Positions 19,590 to 25,626 of a stretch of 32,671 nt of DNA are shown here, piece by piece (within the stretch, counting starts at the first letter, position 1; each line of letters begins with the position of its first letter). Location: positions 1-32,671 of the forward strand of contig NZ_MKCT01000059.1 in NCBI RefSeq assembly GCF_001855555.1, read 5' to 3'. The notes beneath the pieces are model-generated. The model had not been told where the DNA came from. It searched no databases and worked only from the letters and a program-made list of their open reading frames with translations. The stretch is from Chromobacterium sphagni (lineage in GTDB: Bacteria; Pseudomonadota; Gammaproteobacteria; Burkholderiales; Chromobacteriaceae). Position numbers and translations under genes: made by a program.

Positions 19590-20348
19590 ATGGAAGAACT
19601 CGACGATCGGGCGCTGCTGCGTTACAGCCGGCACATCCTGCTGCCGGAAATCGACATAGCAGGCCAGCGCCGGCTGCTGGCGGCGCGCGCGCTGATCATA
19701 GGCGCCGGCGGCCTGGGGTCGCCGGTGGCGCTGTATCTGGCCAGCGCCGGCGTCGGCAGCCTCACCATCGTAGACGACGATACGGTGGAGTTGTCCAATC
19801 TGCAGCGCCAGATCGCCCACGACAGCGCCAGCCTGGGGCAGGGCAAGGCCGAATCGGCGGCGCGGCGCATGCTGGCGCTCAATCCCGCCATCGCCGTGCG
19901 GCCGCTGGCGGAACGGCTGGCCGGCGAGCGGCTGCTGGCGGAAGTGGCGGCGCACGACCTGGTGCTGGACTGCTCCGACAACTTCGCCACCCGCCACGCC
20001 GTCAACCGCGCCTGCGTGGCCGCGCGGGTGCCGCTGGTGTCGGGCGCGGCGGTGCGTTTCTCCGGCCAGCTGGCGGTGTTCGACAGCCACGATGCCGCCT
20101 CTCCGTGCTACCACTGCCTGTTTCCCGAAGAGGGCGATGCCGGCGATGGCCCGTGCGCCACCTTCGGCGTGCTGTCGCCCCTGGTGGGCGTGATCGGCAG
20201 CCTGCAGGCGGTGGAGGCGGTCAAGCTCTTGGCCGGCGTCGCGCCGCGTTTGGGGCGGCTGACGCTGTACGACGGCCTGAACGGCGATTTCCGCCAGATC
20301 CGCGTGCCGCGCGATCCGGGGTGTCCGGTGTGCGGGAGCGCGGCATAG
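19590..20348 (+). CDS. moeB: E1-like adenylyltransferase, MoeB/ThiF family
   Basis: The gene encodes 252 residues. The family adenylates the C-terminal glycine of a ubiquitin-fold sulfur carrier: MoaD for molybdopterin (MoeB) or ThiS for thiamine (ThiF). Visible are RYSRHILLPEI at the N-terminus, the ATP loop GAGGLGSPVALYLA (38-51), NLQRQI (Arg finger), DCSDNFATRHAVN, catalytic-loop Cys189 in CATFGVLSPLVG, and two CxxC zinc pairs (Cys173/176, Cys245/248). MoeB is preferred over ThiF by overall form and the lack of thi neighbours, but sequence alone does not settle it. ATG 19590 has GAGG upstream. Confidence 0.88.
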   Translation: MEELDDRALLRYSRHILLPEIDIAGQRRLLAARALIIGAGGLGSPVALYLASAGVGSLTIVDDDTVELSNLQRQIAHDSASLGQGKAESAARRMLALNPAIAVRPLAERLAGERLLAEVAAHDLVLDCSDNFATRHAVNRACVAARVPLVSGAAVRFSGQLAVFDSHDAASPCYHCLFPEEGDAGDGPCATFGVLSPLVGVIGSLQAVEAVKLLAGVAPRLGRLTLYDGLNGDFRQIRVPRDPGCPVCGSAA

Positions 20349-20417
20349 GCTGAAGTGCGGAACGTCCGGCCAGCCGGAGCGTCCCGCCGAACATCTGTCA
20401 ATCGGGCCGGAGGGGAT

Positions 20418-20444
20418 GGCGGAACGCTGCGAGGCGTTTCCGCC
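20418..20444. terminator. Possible terminator between moeB and the TlpA-like gene
   Basis: An inverted repeat (20418-20427 with 20434-20444, one bulged T) lies between two convergent stops. No clear T-tract follows on either strand, so the call rests on position and stem strength. Confidence 0.35.
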
Positions 20445-20452
20445 CTACAGGT

Positions 20453-20938
20453 TTACAGATGGGACTCGATCAGTTGCCGCACTTCGGCGAAGTTCATCAC
20501 TCCGACGTAGCGCTTGATGATGTTGCCCTGCTTGTCGATCAGGAAGGTGGTGGGCGCCAGCTGGATGTCGCCGAAGGCCTTGGCCACCTCGCCCTGGGTA
20601 TCCAGCGCGACGAAGAAGGGCAGCTGGTTGTGGGCGACGTAGCTTTGCACGTAGTTGGGCGGATCGTAGCTCATCGCCACCGCCACCACGTTCAGCCCCT
20701 TGCCGGCGTATTGCTGGTGCAGCTTCTTGATTTCCGGCATTTCCTCTACGCAGCCGGGGCAGCTGGTGGCCCAGAAGTTCACCAGCACCACCTTGCCCTT
20801 CAGCGCCGCCGTGCTGGTGGTGGCGCCGGCGAGCGAGGTCAGCTGCACCTGCGGCGCCGGATTGCGGCCGAACAGCAGCGAATAGGCGATGCCGGCCACC
20901 GCCAGCAATGCCACCGCGATCAGCAAACCTTTCTTCAT
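20453..20938 (-). CDS. TlpA/ResA-like thiol-disulfide protein
   Basis: The gene encodes 161 residues. A single N-terminal membrane anchor (LLIAVALLAVAGIAYSLLFG) places a thioredoxin-fold domain in the periplasm. The active site is WATSCPGC with Cys60 and Cys63; the cis-proline loop is LAPTTFLID. The family (AhpC-TSA/Redoxin, TlpA-like) reduces disulfides in apocytochromes or other exported proteins. CPGC is less common than CPPC or CEPC. It follows the thioesterase gene by 27 bp on the same strand and is likely the last gene of the tonB cluster. Confidence 0.92.
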   Translation of the reverse strand: MKKGLLIAVALLAVAGIAYSLLFGRNPAPQVQLTSLAGATTSTAALKGKVVLVNFWATSCPGCVEEMPEIKKLHQQYAGKGLNVVAVAMSYDPPNYVQSYVAHNQLPFFVALDTQGEVAKAFGDIQLAPTTFLIDKQGNIIKRYVGVMNFAEVRQLIESHL

Positions 20939-20965
20939 CTCGTTTTCCCGAATGTGATGCGGCGA

Positions 20966-21379
20966 TTAGGCCGACTGGGCCTGTATCAGTTCCAGCGCTT
21001 CCTTCAGCTTGCCTTCCAGCACCACGGCCTTGCCCGCGCGGGAGTCGAACACCACGAAGGTGACGTCGGCTTGCGCCACCAGGGTGTCGGTGCCGTCCAG
21101 CAGCACGCGCTGGTGGATCACCGCGCTGCGGTTGCCTATCGACTTGACGGCGGTTTCGATGACCAGCATCTCGCCCATGGTGGCCGGACGCGTGTAGTCG
21201 ATGTTGATGTTGACCACGGCCAGTCCTAGCCCGCTCTGCAGGAATTGCGCCAGCGTGCCGCTGTCCTCGAAGCTGTTCCAGCGCGCCTCCTCCAGAAATT
21301 CCAGATAGCGGGCGTTGTTGACGTGGCCGAACAGGTCCAGGTGGTAGCCGCGGACCTTGATCCGGGTTTGATGCGCCAT
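20966..21379 (-). CDS. Acyl-CoA thioesterase of the 4HBT/YbgC-FadM family
   Basis: The gene encodes a 137-residue hotdog-fold protein. The signature is DLFGHVNNARYLEFLEEAR, with Asp15 as expected catalytic residue; the rest has the family pattern (VNINIDYTRPATMGEMLVIET, HQRVLLDGTDTLVAQADVTFVVFD). Such enzymes hydrolyse acyl-CoA thioesters in the cytoplasm. The exact substrate is not predictable. A strong ribosome site AAGGGGAA precedes ATG. It lies between a small unknown gene and the TlpA-like gene, with gaps under 30 bp, so all are probably one transcript. Confidence 0.93.
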   Translation of the reverse strand: MAHQTRIKVRGYHLDLFGHVNNARYLEFLEEARWNSFEDSGTLAQFLQSGLGLAVVNINIDYTRPATMGEMLVIETAVKSIGNRSAVIHQRVLLDGTDTLVAQADVTFVVFDSRAGKAVVLEGKLKEALELIQAQSA

Positions 21380-21407
21380 GTGTTTCCCCTTTGCTTGTTG
21401 CGCTGCG

Positions 21408-21785
21408 TTATTCGGTGTGGCCGTCCAGGTCCAGCGGGACGAAGGCTTCGCGTTCCAGCGGCTCGGCCACCAGGTCGGTCAGCACGCCGTGGATTTCCAG
21501 CTTGAACCATTGCTGGAACAGGTTGGGGCTGAGGTTCTGCGGCCACAGGCTGTCGTCCTCGCACCAGTCGGCCAGCTCGGCTTCGAACAGCTGGCGGTAT
21601 TGCTGCAGCACGAAGCCGCGCGCGCTGTCGTAGTCGTCGGCCGGCGGGATCAGCAGCGCGTTGCAGTTGGCGGACAACTGCTGCAGGTCGATGTCATGGT
21701 CCAGGCTGCCTGGCAGGCTTTTCAGCCAGGCGAGGAAAGGCGCTTGCGGGCGGAGCAGCGCGATGCTGCGGTTGACTTCAAACAT
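21408..21785 (-). CDS. Small conserved-looking protein of unknown function downstream of tonB
   Basis: The gene encodes 125 residues and is acidic and soluble, with no signal peptide. It starts MFEVNRSIALLRPQAPFLAW and ends FVPLDLDGHTE; a tryptophan-rich middle (LADWCEDDSLWPQNL, LFQQWFKLEIHGVL) is notable. I do not recognise a named family. The ATG at 21785 has AAGGA upstream at 6 bases, and the gene begins 13 bp after the tonB stop, so it is likely translated from the tonB transcript. The same frame is open further upstream inside tonB, which is an antisense-free artefact of GC-rich codon use. Confidence 0.8.
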   Translation of the reverse strand: MFEVNRSIALLRPQAPFLAWLKSLPGSLDHDIDLQQLSANCNALLIPPADDYDSARGFVLQQYRQLFEAELADWCEDDSLWPQNLSPNLFQQWFKLEIHGVLTDLVAEPLEREAFVPLDLDGHTE

Positions 21786-21798
21786 AATGCGTCCTTGT

Positions 21799-22638
21799 TC
21801 AGTGGCTGGACAACAGGTTGTCGCGGGTGAAAACGAATTTCTGGCTGATGCGCAGCGTCGGGAAGCGGCCGGCCAGCGAAGACGGGAAGGGCGGGAACGG
21901 CGCCGCCAGCTCGACGATGCGCTGGGCCGCCTCGTCCAGGACGGTGCTGCCGGAGCGCCGCAGCACACGCTGCGACTGCAGGCTGCCGTCGGCGTTGATG
22001 GTCACTTCCAGCGTGACCGCGCCGTGCAGCCCCTGGCGGCGGGCTTCGGCAGGGTAGTTGAAATTGCCGATGCGCTCCACTTTCAGCCGCCAATCGGACT
22101 GGTAGCGCGCCCACGGGTAGCTGCGGGCGGCCTCGCCCATGTCGGCGCCGGCCTGGCCGCTTTCCAGATCGTTGTCGGCGGCGGCGTTGTCGCCGCTGCG
22201 GGCCAGCTCTCCCACCTGTGCCAGCAGCGAGCCGGTGTTCAGTTGAGTGGCGGGCGGGCTGGGCGGGAGCTTGGCCGGGCTGGGTTTCGGGCTGAGAATC
22301 GGGGTCGGCGACGCGGCCGGCTGTTGCGGCGGTGGAGTGGGTGCGGCGGCATGCACCGGCGGAGCGCTCCGGCTGATCAGTTGCCGCGGCGCGGCGGTAT
22401 TGCCGGCGCCCTGATGGTTGTCTTCGGCCAGCCGGGCGGTGTCGGGCGCCGCCGGGGCGGGCTGCTGCAGGCGTATGCTGATCTGCGGCGCGCTTTCTTG
22501 CGCAATGGACGGCGGGCTGGGCGGCAGGCCCGCCAGGCTGAGCAGCAGCAGATGGGCCAGCAGCGACACGCCGACCATCAGCCATAGCCGATGGCTGAGG
22601 GCTGCGGATGGGCGGGAGCGGTAAAGGTGATCGGCCAT
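21799..22638 (-). CDS. tonB: Energy transducer TonB
   Basis: The gene encodes 279 residues. A short cytoplasmic N-terminus precedes the anchor LMVGVSLLAHLLLLSLAG, which carries the Ser25-x3-His29 motif that couples TonB to ExbB/ExbD. A proline/alanine-rich periplasmic spacer (about 35-130, e.g. PPPQQPAASPTP) leads to the C-terminal domain (about 190-279: FNYPAEARRQGLHGAVTLEVTIN, LDEAAQRIVELAAPFPPFP) that grips TonB boxes of outer-membrane receptors. exbB and exbD are not in the window. It opens a probable four-gene minus-strand unit and is one of two TonB-type proteins here. Confidence 0.93.
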   Translation of the reverse strand: MADHLYRSRPSAALSHRLWLMVGVSLLAHLLLLSLAGLPPSPPSIAQESAPQISIRLQQPAPAAPDTARLAEDNHQGAGNTAAPRQLISRSAPPVHAAAPTPPPQQPAASPTPILSPKPSPAKLPPSPPATQLNTGSLLAQVGELARSGDNAAADNDLESGQAGADMGEAARSYPWARYQSDWRLKVERIGNFNYPAEARRQGLHGAVTLEVTINADGSLQSQRVLRRSGSTVLDEAAQRIVELAAPFPPFPSSLAGRFPTLRISQKFVFTRDNLLSSH

Positions 22639-22678
22639 GGCGTATTCCAGACTTTGCCGGATTTTAGCACGTCGGCAA

Positions 22679-22710
22679 CGACAAACGCCGCGCGCGGCGC
22701 GGCGTTGTCG
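22679..22710. terminator. Hairpin between dps and tonB
   Basis: An inverted repeat (22679-22691 with 22699-22710, one bulged A) of almost pure CG core lies 25 bp after the dps stop. Only a short T-poor tail follows on the minus strand, so termination is plausible but not certain. Confidence 0.5.
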
Positions 22711-22734
22711 ATTTGGTACAGGCGCGGGGCGGGA

Positions 22735-23199
22735 TTACTTTTCCAGCAAGCTGCGCAGCATCCATGCGGTTTTCTCGTGCACCTGCAGGCGCTGGGTCAG
22801 CAGGTCGGCGGTGGGCTCGTCGCCGGCTTTTTCCACCACGGCGAAGATGCTGCGCGCGGTGCGACAGAGGGTTTCGTGGCCGTCCACCAACTGGCGGATC
22901 ATGTCGTCGGCCTTGGGCACGCCGCTGGCTTCCGGAATCGAGGTCAGGCGCGCGTAGTCGGCGTAGCTGCCCGGCGCGTAGTGTCCCAGCGCGCGGATGC
23001 GCTCGGCCACCAGGTCCACCGCCAGCGCCATTTCGTTGTATTGCGCCTCGAACATCAGGTGCAGGGTGTTGAACATCGGGCCGGTGACGTTCCAGTGGAA
23101 GTTGTGGGTTTTCAGATACAGGGTGTAGCTGTCGGCCAAGAGGCGGGATAAACCGTGGGCGATGTCTTGCCGGTCCTGTTCGTTGATGCCGATATCCAT
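22735..23199 (-). CDS. dps: Dps-family ferritin-like DNA/iron-binding protein
   Basis: The gene encodes 154 residues. Dps forms a 12-subunit shell that oxidises and stores iron using hydrogen peroxide and shields DNA. The inter-subunit ferroxidase residues are in place: His35 in [11 protein letters not shown], His47, and Asp62/Glu66 in VDLVAERIR. The downstream helices ([33 protein letters not shown]) match the family. The N-terminus is short, without the lysine-rich DNA-binding tail of E. coli Dps, so direct DNA binding is uncertain. Ribosome site CAGGAG is good. It is divergent from the DUF167 gene. Confidence 0.95.
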   Translation of the reverse strand: MDIGINEQDRQDIAHGLSRLLADSYTLYLKTHNFHWNVTGPMFNTLHLMFEAQYNEMALAVDLVAERIRALGHYAPGSYADYARLTSIPEASGVPKADDMIRQLVDGHETLCRTARSIFAVVEKAGDEPTADLLTQRLQVHEKTAWMLRSLLEK

Positions 23200-23248
23200 G
23201 ACTATGCTCCTGTGAGGCGGCGCTGCTGCCGGGCCGCATTTTGGACTA

Positions 23249-23273
23249 CACTTTCCGCTTTTGATGGAAAGTG
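23249..23273. promoter_or_regulatory. Inverted repeat over the DUF167 ribosome site in the dps divergent region
   Basis: A perfect 8-bp inverted repeat, CACTTTCC (23249-23256) and GGAAAGTG (23266-23273), is separated by 9 bases. The right arm contains the ribosome site of the gene at 23277. It could be an operator in the short dps/DUF167 promoter region or an RNA hairpin that hides the ribosome site. Confidence 0.45.
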
Positions 23274-23276
23274 GCG

Positions 23277-23573
23277 ATGAAACCCTGGTTGCGATGCCAT
23301 GATGGCCGGGTGCGCCTGACGCTGCATGTGCAGCCCGGCGCCAAAAAGACCGAGCCGGCCGGCGAGCATGGCGATTGCCTGAAGATCAGATTGGCCGCGC
23401 CGCCGGTGGATGGCAAGGCCAATGCCGCGCTGCTGGCCTGGCTGGCCGGGCGCTTCGGTGTGGCCAAGCGCGATGTGGCGCTGCTGTCCGGCGACAAGAA
23501 CCGGCACAAGGTGGTGGAGGTCCGGAGCGCTCTGGACGCCGCCGCCGTGCTGGGCCTGTTCGGCATTCATTGA
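23277..23573 (+). CDS. DUF167 (YggU) family protein
   Basis: The gene encodes 98 residues of the YggU/DUF167 family, small alpha-beta proteins with solved structures but no settled function. Signature elements are [33 protein letters not shown] and [16 protein letters not shown]. The ATG at 23277 has GGAAAG 6 bases upstream; a GTG at 23271 is in frame. Its last codons overlap the convergent fxsA stop by seven bases. Confidence 0.93.
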   Translation: MKPWLRCHDGRVRLTLHVQPGAKKTEPAGEHGDCLKIRLAAPPVDGKANAALLAWLAGRFGVAKRDVALLSGDKNRHKVVEVRSALDAAAVLGLFGIH

Positions 23574-24016
23574 AGATGGCGGCCTTGCGGCGGCTTGTCA
23601 TCCACCCGGCTGTATTCGCCCTCGATCACGTCGCCGGCGCCTGGAGGCGGGTTGGCTGCGGAGGGGCCAGGGCGCGGGCCGGTCTGCATCTTGATGCCGG
23701 GTCCCTTGATGGGCAGCAGCAGCAATACGGCCAGCGCGTCGCTGAGCAGGCCGGGCAGCAGGAACAGCACGCCGGCCAGCGCGTAGCGCAGCGGCCACAG
23801 CAGCGAGTACAGCGAAACGTTTTCGTCCTGGCGCATCACGCTGCCCAGCGTCAGCAGCGCGCCCAGTTTCTGGTTGCGCAGCATCCACAGGCCCAGCATG
23901 GACGACAGCAGCACCAGCAGGAACACCGCCAGGCCGCCGATATGGTCGGCCAGCGCCACCAGGACGGCGATTTCGGCGAACGGGTAGATCAGCAATAACA
24001 GCAGGAGCGCGCGCAT
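23567..24016 (-). CDS. fxsA: FxsA family membrane protein
   Basis: The gene encodes 149 residues. The start MRALLLLLLIYPFAEIAVLVALADHIGG and the next helices (AVFLLVLLSSMLGLWMLRNQ, RYALAGVLFLLPGLLSDALAVLLLLP) are the FxsA pattern; in E. coli overproduced FxsA relieves F-plasmid exclusion of phage T7. The cytoplasmic tail is proline/glycine-rich. The ATG at 24016 is preferred over a TTG at 24061. Its 5' end is one base from the divergent cutA start and its 3' end overlaps the DUF167 gene, so its promoter must lie inside cutA. Confidence 0.92.
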   Translation of the reverse strand: MRALLLLLLIYPFAEIAVLVALADHIGGLAVFLLVLLSSMLGLWMLRNQKLGALLTLGSVMRQDENVSLYSLLWPLRYALAGVLFLLPGLLSDALAVLLLLPIKGPGIKMQTGPRPGPSAANPPPGAGDVIEGEYSRVDDKPPQGRHLQ

Positions 24017-24017
24017 C

Positions 24018-24365
24018 TTGAATACTATTCCATCTATCGATTGTTTACTGGTTGTCTGCAATGTACCCGATCAGCAGCTGGCCGGACAGATCGCGGCGAC
24101 GCTGGTGGCGGAGCAACTGGCCGCCTGCGTCAATATTCTGCCGCCTTGCCGCTCGGTATACCGCTGGCAGGGCGCGGTGGAGCAGGCCGAGGAGACGCCG
24201 CTGCTGATCAAGACCCGCCGCGATGCCTATCCGCGGCTGGAAAGCCGGCTGGCGCAGCTGCATCCGTACGAGGTGCCGGAAATCATCGCTTTGCCGCTGG
24301 AGCGCGGATTGCCCTCCTACCTGACATGGGTATCCTCCTGCGTGCTTTCAAGTGGCGGCGGCTGA
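24018..24365 (+). CDS. cutA: Divalent-cation tolerance protein CutA
   Basis: The gene encodes 115 residues, close to E. coli CutA (112). CutA forms a very stable trimer that binds copper and is linked to metal tolerance. Visible family features are LLVVCNVPDQQLAGQIA, EQLAACVNILPPCRSVYRW, EETPLLIKTRRDAYPRLESRL and LHPYEVPEIIALPLERGLPSYLTWV. No ATG exists near the 5' end; a TTG at 24018 with AGGAG upstream (24003-24007, about 10 bases) is the likely start. The divergent fxsA start is one base away. A tRNA array follows. Confidence 0.93.
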   Translation: MNTIPSIDCLLVVCNVPDQQLAGQIAATLVAEQLAACVNILPPCRSVYRWQGAVEQAEETPLLIKTRRDAYPRLESRLAQLHPYEVPEIIALPLERGLPSYLTWVSSCVLSSGGG

Positions 24366-24448
24366 CGCGCAAGTTATTGCGACTGTCCGGGGGCGGATTT
24401 CGTTCCTGGCGGACCGTCATGCGCGGGAAATATTTTTCACGGAATGAC

Positions 24449-24477
24449 TTGACGCTACTGAAGGGTTTCATTATAGT
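24449..24477 (+). promoter_or_regulatory. Sigma-70 promoter of the tRNA-Lys array
   Basis: TTGACG (24449-24454) and TATAGT (24472-24477) are separated by exactly 17 bases, five of six matches to consensus in each box. The expected start point is about 24484, just before the first tRNA. Confidence 0.85.
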
Positions 24478-24490
24478 TGCGGACTCTCGT

Positions 24491-24566
24491 GGGTCGTTAG
24501 CTCAGCTGGTAGAGCAGCGGACTTTTAATCCGTTGGTCGCAGGTTCGAATCCCGCACGACCCACCA
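24491..24566 (+). tRNA. tRNA-Lys (anticodon TTT), copy 1
   Basis: A 76-base cloverleaf with encoded CCA: acceptor GGGTCGT/ACGACCC, D arm GCTCAGCTGGTAGAGC, anticodon loop CTTTTAA (TTT at 24524-24526) and T arm with GGTTCGAATCC. Identical to the copies at 24699 and 24923. Confidence 0.98.
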
Positions 24567-24597
24567 CGAGAAGCTTGTAGTGTTGCATGTCCCGGAC

Positions 24598-24673
24598 GGG
24601 TCGTTAGCTCAGTTGGTAGAGCAGCGGACTCTTAATCCGTAGGTCGAGTGTTCGAGCCACTCACGACCCACCA
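24598..24673 (+). tRNA. tRNA-Lys (anticodon CTT), copy 1
   Basis: Same scaffold as the TTT copies but with anticodon loop CTCTTAA (CTT), D loop AGTTGG, and a different T stem (GAGTG/CACTC). CCA is encoded. Identical to the copy at 24811. Confidence 0.97.
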
Positions 24674-24698
24674 TCCAGACATGTGCCGTACGTTGTGC

Positions 24699-24774
24699 GG
24701 GTCGTTAGCTCAGCTGGTAGAGCAGCGGACTTTTAATCCGTTGGTCGCAGGTTCGAATCCCGCACGACCCACCA
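24699..24774 (+). tRNA. tRNA-Lys (anticodon TTT), copy 2
   Basis: Base-for-base identical to 24491-24566 over all 76 positions, with encoded CCA. The spacer before it differs completely, so the repeat unit is the tRNA itself. Confidence 0.98.
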
Positions 24775-24810
24775 ATCAAGCTCATTTCTGTTGTCAATGC
24801 AGTTCAGGAT

Positions 24811-24886
24811 GGGTCGTTAGCTCAGTTGGTAGAGCAGCGGACTCTTAATCCGTAGGTCGAGTGTTCGAGCCACTCACGACCCACCA
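24811..24886 (+). tRNA. tRNA-Lys (anticodon CTT), copy 2
   Basis: Identical to 24598-24673, with encoded CCA. Confidence 0.97.
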
Positions 24887-24922
24887 CCATCCCTGCATCT
24901 CCCCGACACCGCATTCCCCCAT

Positions 24923-24998
24923 GGGTCGTTAGCTCAGCTGGTAGAGCAGCGGACTTTTAATCCGTTGGTCGCAGGTTCGAATCCCGCACGACCCACCA
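24923..24998 (+). tRNA. tRNA-Lys (anticodon TTT), copy 3
   Basis: Identical to the other two TTT copies, with encoded CCA. It is the last of the array and is followed by a terminator 15 bases later. Confidence 0.98.
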
Positions 24999-25013
24999 AG
25001 AATTCAGGCTCCA

Positions 25014-25045
25014 GGCCCGGTCATGCGACCGGGCCTTTTGCTTTT
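25014..25045 (+). terminator. Terminator of the tRNA array
   Basis: A perfect 9-bp stem, GGCCCGGTC (25014-25022) with GACCGGGCC (25027-25035), loop ATGC, and tail TTTTGCTTTT: a textbook intrinsic terminator. Confidence 0.93.
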
Positions 25046-25061
25046 CCCGCCGCCATTAATT

Positions 25062-25086
25062 AATGATAACGATAATTGTTATCATT
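25062..25086. promoter_or_regulatory. Fur box upstream of the ECF sigma gene
   Basis: A perfect inverted repeat, AATGATAAC (25062-25070) and GTTATCATT (25078-25086), has a 7-base centre. The inner 19 bases (25065-25083) match the E. coli Fur consensus at 16 of 19 positions. It overlaps the -35 of the predicted promoter, so Fur-Fe(II) would block transcription in iron-replete cells. Confidence 0.9.
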
Positions 25087-25104
25087 TTGATAAGCCTGTA
25101 TCCT
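25076..25104 (+). promoter_or_regulatory. Probable sigma-70 promoter of the ECF sigma operon
   Basis: TTGTTA (25076-25081) and TATCCT (25099-25104) are 17 bases apart, four of six matches each. The -35 lies inside the Fur box. Transcription would begin near 25111, downstream of the ATG at 25063, which helps place the real start codon. Confidence 0.6.
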
Positions 25105-25131
25105 GCCGCCTTTTGTCAACAGGCGGCCCAG

Positions 25132-25626
25132 GTGTTCGACGGTTATTATCGCGAATTGCTCAACTTCCTCGTCCGCGCCACCGGCTCGAAAAGCCGCGCC
25201 GAGGATGTGGCGCAGGACGTCTACCTCAAGGTGCTGAGCCATCGCGCTTCCCCCTCCGCCGCCACGCGCGCGGTGGAGTCTCCGCGTGCGCTGCTGTACG
25301 CCGCCGCGCGCAATCTGCTGATAGACCAGCACCGCCGCGACAGCCTGCGCCGGCATCAGGACATTGCCGATCTGGAGCTGGCCGCGCCCAGCCAGTGGGA
25401 GCCGGAGCGGCGGCTGGCCGACCGCCAGCAGGCGGCGCTGCTGCTGCAGGCGATCGAGACGCTGCCGCCGCGCTGCCGCCAGGCTTTCGTGTTGTTCAAG
25501 CTGGAGGGCTTGAGCCAGGCCGACATCGCCGTGCAGATGGGGATTTCACGGAATATGGTGGAAAAACACATTATCAACGGCATGCTGGCGTGCCGGCGCG
25601 CGCTGGACGAGGAGGAAGGGCGATGA
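25132..25626 (+). CDS. ECF sigma factor, FecI-like
   Basis: The gene encodes about 164 residues. Region 2 (FDGYYRELLNFLVRATGSKSRAEDVAQDVYLKVL) binds the -10 and core polymerase; region 4 (LPPRCRQAFVLFKLEGLSQADIAVQMGISRNMVEKHI) recognises the -35. FecI-type factors are switched on by a TonB-dependent receptor through FecR. The start is chosen as GTG 25132, with AGGCGG 5 bases upstream: the only in-frame ATG, at 25063, lies inside the Fur box and upstream of the predicted promoter, and would add an unlikely hydrophobic leader. The stop overlaps the fecR start (ATGA). In heme systems this role is played by HurI of Bordetella. Confidence 0.93.
   Translation: MFDGYYRELLNFLVRATGSKSRAEDVAQDVYLKVLSHRASPSAATRAVESPRALLYAAARNLLIDQHRRDSLRRHQDIADLELAAPSQWEPERRLADRQQAALLLQAIETLPPRCRQAFVLFKLEGLSQADIAVQMGISRNMVEKHIINGMLACRRALDEEEGR

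Noticed and set aside
24491-24998. Regularly spaced near-identical repeats that could suggest a CRISPR array
   Set aside because: Each repeat is a 76-base tRNA-Lys gene with cloverleaf and CCA; spacers are 25-36 bases but no cas genes are present.
25063-25131. Hydrophobic N-terminal leader on the ECF sigma factor
   Set aside because: It is translated Fur-box and promoter sequence; the transcript probably begins downstream of it.
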